Part shown: positions 23,658 through 27,422 of the stretch, piece after piece
Layout: each line of letters begins with the position of its first letter
Numbering within the stretch: the first letter of the stretch is position 1
Source: CAZCSK01 sp964501265
GTDB taxonomy: Bacteria > Actinomycetota > CADDZG01 > JAHWKV01
Length of the DNA stretch: 27,422 nt
Direction of reading: 5' to 3'
Assembly (NCBI GenBank): GCA_964501265.1
Contig: CAZCSK010000031.1
Coordinates: 1-27,422 of the forward strand
The notes under the pieces: model-generated
What the model saw: only the letters and a program-made list of their open reading frames with translations
What the model was told of the DNA's origin: nothing
Database searches by the model: none
Position numbers and translations under genes: made by a program

Positions 23658-24818
23658 CTACTTCTCGTCGAATAGGGCGATCGATGCGGTGAAGCCGTGT
23701 AAGAAGTTGCGACCTCCAACTGGGCCGATCTCGCCCGCGCACGACATTCCCGCAACTGCAATGTCGGACATGGTCTTACGGATCGCGGTCACGTCGTGGT
23801 CCTTTTCGTCGAACAAGTTAGTGCCCCGGCCGTTGCAAGTGAACATGAGCGCCCCCTCCGCCGCCTTCCCTTCAGTGGAATTGAGTCTGCGCTGGAGCAG
23901 GGTGATCAGCTCGTCGTGAGCAATCGCAGCATCTCTCAGTTGGAACTGGACCATCTGACCCACAGTTACGTTGTCGCCGACGACGATCTCGCCGGTCTCG
24001 AGATTGGCGTGCATTAACCCGCGCACCAAGAAGTCCCCGGGTTCGAGCGTCGTCTTGCTTTCGTCGATCGCAAGGCCGATGTGGAGGTTGCCCAGAATCT
24101 TGGAGGGTTCTCGCGGGTCCATAGGTGCGACCGCTTCGCGAAGTCGCTGCAGAGGCGGCTTGCCGCCGAGTTCTCGGATGACGACGCCCTCAGCCTGCGT
24201 TATCACGTACGGTTCGCCAATTGGCCGGCAGCCCTGAGAGACCAAAGGATCGACCTTCACGTCGCCGCCTATCAGCACACCGACAGCCCCCCTGCCGGAA
24301 ATACTGTCATTGAGGATGAGCGCCTTTGGGCCCGATCCTCCGGGTTGACCTCCGATCAATGGAAGCCCTGGGTGATCGCCGTTCAGGCTCGAGATCAAGT
24401 GTCCCGTTGGAAACGAGTGCGGGTCCGCAATGATAATTCCCGCCGTGACGTTGCGCGAAATGAATGGAAAACCGACAAGAGCTTGGCCGTCGGGGGTCTG
24501 AGTGAGTTCGACCCTGAAAGGGGACAGTTCCGCGCCTTGGAGTGCTCCAAGCCAAACGGAGATCGCGGGGCCCGTCTCCACTTCGCTTTCTTCTCCGATA
24601 ACCGACTCGGCCGACGAACCCACGAGCACCGCCCCGGGCAGCGCCGATCGGAGCAGCGTGACTATGACGTCGGTTTGCGGCACATGCGCCTGCGAGATGA
24701 AGACGAATGCAAGGTTGGGGACTAGGCCGTCCAGCGGGGCAAAGGCCCGGTCGAGAGCTTCACCTGCCGCGGCTTTAGCCTCGGCTAAAGTGCTGAGGCC
24801 AGAGGCAACCTTGATCAC
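23658..24818 (-). CDS. FIST N- and C-domain sensory protein
   Basis: A 386-residue cytoplasmic protein. The FIST N-terminal domain (about 30-200) shows LAFVFISQAH, GAVLVGSSAESVIG, and LPLIGGQPGG with the following SISGRGAVGVLIGG. The FIST C-terminal domain (about 220-370) shows LVRGLMHANLETGEIVVGDNV, ALMFTCNGRGTNLF and GMSCAGEIGPVGGRNFLHGFT. FIST domains are thought to sense small ligands, perhaps amino acids. There is no attached signalling domain. The GTG start (24818) lies in the right end of palindromic element C, which fills the whole gap to fumC. Confidence 0.9.
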   Translation of the reverse strand: MIKVASGLSTLAEAKAAAGEALDRAFAPLDGLVPNLAFVFISQAHVPQTDVIVTLLRSALPGAVLVGSSAESVIGEESEVETGPAISVWLGALQGAELSPFRVELTQTPDGQALVGFPFISRNVTAGIIIADPHSFPTGHLISSLNGDHPGLPLIGGQPGGSGPKALILNDSISGRGAVGVLIGGDVKVDPLVSQGCRPIGEPYVITQAEGVVIRELGGKPPLQRLREAVAPMDPREPSKILGNLHIGLAIDESKTTLEPGDFLVRGLMHANLETGEIVVGDNVTVGQMVQFQLRDAAIAHDELITLLQRRLNSTEGKAAEGALMFTCNGRGTNLFDEKDHDVTAIRKTMSDIAVAGMSCAGEIGPVGGRNFLHGFTASIALFDEK

Positions 24819-24894
24819 TTGATTCCGGGGGGTTCGCAGCTTCTGGCGCGCGCGGTTCCGTTCGTAGGGGGGCTGCTACCCCCCCGGACCCCCC
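24816..24894 (-). repeat. Palindromic element, copy C (fumC-FIST junction)
   Basis: On the minus strand the element runs from GGGGGG (24894-24889) through TCCGGGGGGGTAGCAGCC and CGCGCGCGCCAGAAGCTGCG to AACCCCCCGGAATCAAGTG (ending 24816). It starts 3 bases after the fumC stop and ends with the GTG start of the FIST gene. An inner stem, GGGGGG with CCCCCC around TAGCAG, is strongest in this copy. Confidence 0.9.
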
Positions 24895-24896
24895 AC

Positions 24897-26297
24897 CTAA
24901 TTTCCGATTCCTCCCTCAGTCATCTTGCGCAGGTCCAAAGACGAATCGATCTGCTCTGCCGTCATGAGACCTCGTTCAAGAAGGATTTCTTTGAGACTCT
25001 TTCCCGAACCGTAAGCCTCTGTCGACACTTGTCCAGCCGCGTCGTAACCGATGATAGGGATAAGGGCGGTCACGATCACGAGACTTCGCGAGAGCAGGTC
25101 CGCTGCCCGGGTTTCATCGGCGACGATGCCCTCGACACACTTCGAAGCAAGCAGACGTCCGGCCGCCGCGAGGGTTTCGATCGAGAACAAAATGTCGTAC
25201 GCCATCAGCGGCATCATCGTGTTCAGTTCGAAAATGCCGCCTAGTCCCGCCAAGGTTATTGCTGCGTCGTTGCCGATTACTTGCGCTGCCACCTGGATGA
25301 CCGCTTCGGGAATCACGGGATTGGTTTTTCCGGGCATGATGCTCGACCCAGGCTGAAGGTCGGGAAGCTTGATCTCGGCGATCGCGGTTCGGGGGCCGGA
25401 TGCCATCCACCGGAGGTCATTGGCGATCCGCGCCATGGATACCGCGACCGTCTTGACCGCTCCGGATGTTTCAACGATCGTATCGCGAGCGGATTGCGCT
25501 TCGAAGTGATTGGGTGCCTCCCTTAGGGGAACCTCGGCCCGCTCCGAGATGAATTCGATCGCGAGTTTGGCGAAATCTTCGTGGGCGTTTATTCCGGTGC
25601 CGACGGCCGTTCCCCCCAAAGCGAGCTCGGACAGATGCGGGAAGAGACCGGCGACGCGCGCAAGCCCGTGCTCGATCTGCGAGGCGAATCCCGCGAACTC
25701 CTGACCGAGTCGCACGGGGGTTGCGTCCATCAAGTGGGTCCTGCCCGATTTGAGAATGTGGTCGAACGCGGCGGCCTTGTCAGCAAGCGCTGCGTGCAGT
25801 TGTTGCAGAGCGGGCAATAACTCCTCATTGATCGCGAGCATCACCGCGATGTGCATGGCCGTGGGAATAACATCGTTGGACGACTGACACTTGTTGACGT
25901 GGTCGTTGGGATGCACCGGATCTTTGGTGCCCCTTGTACCTCCCAGAATCTCGTTTCCTCTGTTCGCGATCACTTCGTTTGCGTTCATGTTGGTAGATGT
26001 TCCGGATCCAGTCTGGAAAACATCGATTAAGAACTGAGTGTCGTGAACGCCGTCGATGACCTCCTCGGCGGCCTGCATGATCGCCTGAGCAATGCGCGGT
26101 TGGATCAACTCGAGTTGGGCGTTGGCCTTTGCGGCGGCCCATTTGATTAACCCAAGCGACTTTATGAATCGTCTGCCGAAACGCCAGTTGGAGATGGGGA
26201 AGTTGTCGATTGCCCGGGCAGTCTGCGCTCCGTAGTAGGCATCGGCGGGGACGTTCACTTCCCCCATGGAGTCTCTTTCGGACCGAGTTTCACCCAT
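24897..26297 (-). CDS. fumC: Fumarate hydratase class II
   Basis: A 466-residue enzyme of the fumarase/aspartase superfamily, catalysing the fumarate-malate step of the TCA cycle. The start reads ERDSMGEVNVPADAYYGAQT. Other hallmarks are GSGTSTNMNANEVIANR, HPNDHVNKCQSSNDVIPTAM, the catalytic-histidine segment SGRTHLMDATPVRLGQEF and the signature GSSIMPGKTNPVIPE. Length and motifs favour FumC over aspartase. An in-frame TAG lies just upstream of the ATG, so the start is fixed. It is co-oriented with the FIST gene and separated from it only by element C. Confidence 0.95.
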   Translation of the reverse strand: MGETRSERDSMGEVNVPADAYYGAQTARAIDNFPISNWRFGRRFIKSLGLIKWAAAKANAQLELIQPRIAQAIMQAAEEVIDGVHDTQFLIDVFQTGSGTSTNMNANEVIANRGNEILGGTRGTKDPVHPNDHVNKCQSSNDVIPTAMHIAVMLAINEELLPALQQLHAALADKAAAFDHILKSGRTHLMDATPVRLGQEFAGFASQIEHGLARVAGLFPHLSELALGGTAVGTGINAHEDFAKLAIEFISERAEVPLREAPNHFEAQSARDTIVETSGAVKTVAVSMARIANDLRWMASGPRTAIAEIKLPDLQPGSSIMPGKTNPVIPEAVIQVAAQVIGNDAAITLAGLGGIFELNTMMPLMAYDILFSIETLAAAGRLLASKCVEGIVADETRAADLLSRSLVIVTALIPIIGYDAAGQVSTEAYGSGKSLKEILLERGLMTAEQIDSSLDLRKMTEGGIGN

Positions 26298-26347
26298 GGC
26301 CGAATACTAGTGCCTCCGACCTCCTCTCAATCGTGTATACAAGTTGG

Positions 26348-26965
26348 ATGCTTTTGTTGCTTGTTCGTCATGCGGTTACTCCGGTCACCGGCAAGAAGTT
26401 GACCGGATGGCTGCCGGGCTTCTCTCTGTCCGAGGCAGGCCGCGGGCAGGCGGCAGAGTTGGCGCTAACCCTGGAGCCCGCTCCTATCAAAGCGATTTAC
26501 TCGAGTCCTCTCGAACGCTGCCGTGAAACCGCCGCGCCTATTGCAAAGTCGCACAAACTAAAACTCAGGATCAACCAGAATATAGGCGAGGTTCGCTACG
26601 GCGACTGGCAGGGAAGATCGTTAAAGTCGCTTTATCGGACCAAGGCCTGGGGCGAACTGCGGGCCCGGCCGGCCGACTTTCGTTTTCCCGGGGGCGAGAC
26701 TATCCGCGAGGCGCAGGCGAGGGGGCTTGCCGAAATCGAACGGCTTCGGGCCAAGCATTCAGGCGAGGCCGTCTTGGTCTGTTCGCACGCCGACCTCATC
26801 AGGCTCATTGTTTCGGGGTATCTTGGTCTTGCTATTGATTTGTACGATCGCATCACCGTCCCGACCGCTTCAGTTACGACGCTGTGGCTCGGCGATGCGC
26901 GGCCGAGGTTGCTAAACCTTGGCGCAGGCAAGAACCTGGAAGATCTCTGGAGGCAAATTTCGTGA
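26348..26965 (+). CDS. Histidine phosphatase family (phosphoglycerate-mutase-like) protein
   Basis: A 205-residue protein. The catalytic motif is LLLVRHAVTP (RHA instead of the commoner RHG), then KLTGWLPGFSLSEAGRGQA, IYSSPLERCRETA, the acidic IGEVRYGDWQG, FPGGETIREAQAR and VCSHADLIRLIVSGYLG with the second catalytic histidine. This is the actinobacterial putative phosphomutase that precedes DUF3090 and the mycothiol ligase region. The ATG at 26348 puts the RHA motif at the N-terminus. TATACA at 26336-26341 could be a -10 box giving a leaderless mRNA. Confidence 0.9.
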   Translation: MLLLLVRHAVTPVTGKKLTGWLPGFSLSEAGRGQAAELALTLEPAPIKAIYSSPLERCRETAAPIAKSHKLKLRINQNIGEVRYGDWQGRSLKSLYRTKAWGELRARPADFRFPGGETIREAQARGLAEIERLRAKHSGEAVLVCSHADLIRLIVSGYLGLAIDLYDRITVPTASVTTLWLGDARPRLLNLGAGKNLEDLWRQIS

Positions 26966-27422
26966 GCGAGAGCGTCGAGTTCGACCCCGTCGATCGCGTA
27001 ACCATCGGCGCGGTGGGCCCTCCTGGGAAGAGAGTCTTTCTGATTCAGGCAACACACCGTGGACGCGTTCTTTCGTGGGTTATCGAAAAGGGCCAGGCCG
27101 TTGCTCTAGATTTCGGTGCCTTCTCATTGCTCTCCCAGATCGGCGAACAGGAAATGATCAGAGAAGTGCTCGGTGTGGGTCTTCTGGGGTCATATTCGGA
27201 GGAGTTCGCCGCGGCGATGCAATTGAGTGAATCTGAACCGGCATTCCGCGTCGATCCAGGTTCCATGTCGATGGGTTACGACGAGGCCCGTCAACTCGTC
27301 ACGATCTCATTCGCTGAAATGTTGTCGGAAGATGAGCCGGGCGAACCTGCAACAGTGCGGCTCTGGCTGACGCATCGGCAACTTGCTGCCCTTGGAATTC
27401 AAGCTCGTACGGTCGCCGCTCA
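26962..27422 (+). CDS. DUF3090 family protein (partial, runs off the window)
   Basis: The frame is open to the last base and gives 153 residues. It begins VSESVEFDPVDRVTIGAVGP, then GKRVFLIQATHRGRVLSWVI and, later, FRVDPGSMSMGYDEA and RLWLTHRQLAALG, matching DUF3090 in its conserved N-terminal and central blocks. The GTG overlaps the preceding stop (GTGA). The function is unknown; in actinobacteria it is nearly always found between the histidine phosphatase and genes leading to mshC, which would be expected just beyond this window. The family's C-terminal cysteine cluster is not yet visible. Confidence 0.88.
   Translation, partial: MSESVEFDPVDRVTIGAVGPPGKRVFLIQATHRGRVLSWVIEKGQAVALDFGAFSLLSQIGEQEMIREVLGVGLLGSYSEEFAAAMQLSESEPAFRVDPGSMSMGYDEARQLVTISFAEMLSEDEPGEPATVRLWLTHRQLAALGIQARTVAA

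Noticed and set aside
15309..24894. The three similar elements as a CRISPR array or rho-independent terminators
   Set aside because: Copies are kilobases apart with no spacers, and the stems are not followed by T-runs; one copy is inside a coding sequence.

Overview
The window looks like a chromosomal segment of an uncultured actinobacterium (Actinomycetota) with moderately high GC. Three things point there: the left-end order mfd - PPIase lipoprotein - eno - ftsB/divIC - DUF501 - ppx, the right-end pair histidine phosphatase - DUF3090 (which in actinobacteria normally precedes the mycothiol ligase region), and a tRNA without an encoded CCA end. Genes are packed tightly, with many ATGA/GTGA overlaps and three convergent pairs whose 3' ends overlap. 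This is inference from gene order and protein families; no database search was run.

Layout. 1-6886 (+): a housekeeping run of the mfd C-terminus, a parvulin-type lipoprotein, enolase, an FtsB/DivIC-like division protein, a YabR-like S1 RNA-binding protein, DUF501 (with no usable start codon in frame), Ppx/GppA phosphatase, a membrane-anchored cyclophilin and a secreted TIM-barrel-like protein. A 48-bp-period tandem repeat lies between the lipoprotein gene and eno. 6895-8372: an odd tRNA (anticodon UAA but short variable loop), a Phd/YefM-RelE/ParE toxin-antitoxin pair with a three-half-site operator, and a broken ZIP-like transporter. 8429-12233: a DUF3494 ice-binding-like surface protein with an LPLTG anchor, a CAP/SCP secreted protein, a zinc alcohol dehydrogenase and an ATP-dependent DNA ligase. 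12260-17728: a peroxiredoxin with an in-frame UGA at its peroxidatic position, a cupredoxin/beta-helix/membrane fusion, a dienelactone hydrolase, a phytoene-desaturase-like flavoprotein and an N-formylglutamate amidohydrolase-like protein. 17808-26297: TrhA/hemolysin III, TauE/SafE, aconitase, Mrp/ApbC, a NadR-like P-loop kinase, a small acidic protein, a FIST protein and class II fumarase. 26348-end: histidine phosphatase and DUF3090.

Two observations stand out. First, the peroxiredoxin at 12260-12745 is one continuous frame interrupted only by a TGA exactly where the catalytic cysteine belongs, followed at the right distance by a 7-bp hairpin fitting a bacterial SECIS element; it is very probably a selenoprotein. 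Second, an approximately 79-bp G-rich palindromic element occurs three times (15309-15387, 22266-22345, 24816-24894), always in the direction of transcription. One copy is an in-frame 27-residue insertion inside the Mrp ATPase. The other two fill gene junctions, supplying a stop codon to one neighbour or a start codon to the next. All three keep the same phase open. I do not recognise this family; it behaves like the protein-inserted palindromic elements known from Rickettsia.

Genes that plausibly work together: Mrp, an iron-sulfur carrier family, is translationally coupled to aconitase, an iron-sulfur enzyme. FtsB, S1, DUF501 and Ppx form the conserved division/polyphosphate neighbourhood. 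The two prolyl isomerases probably serve extracytoplasmic protein folding.
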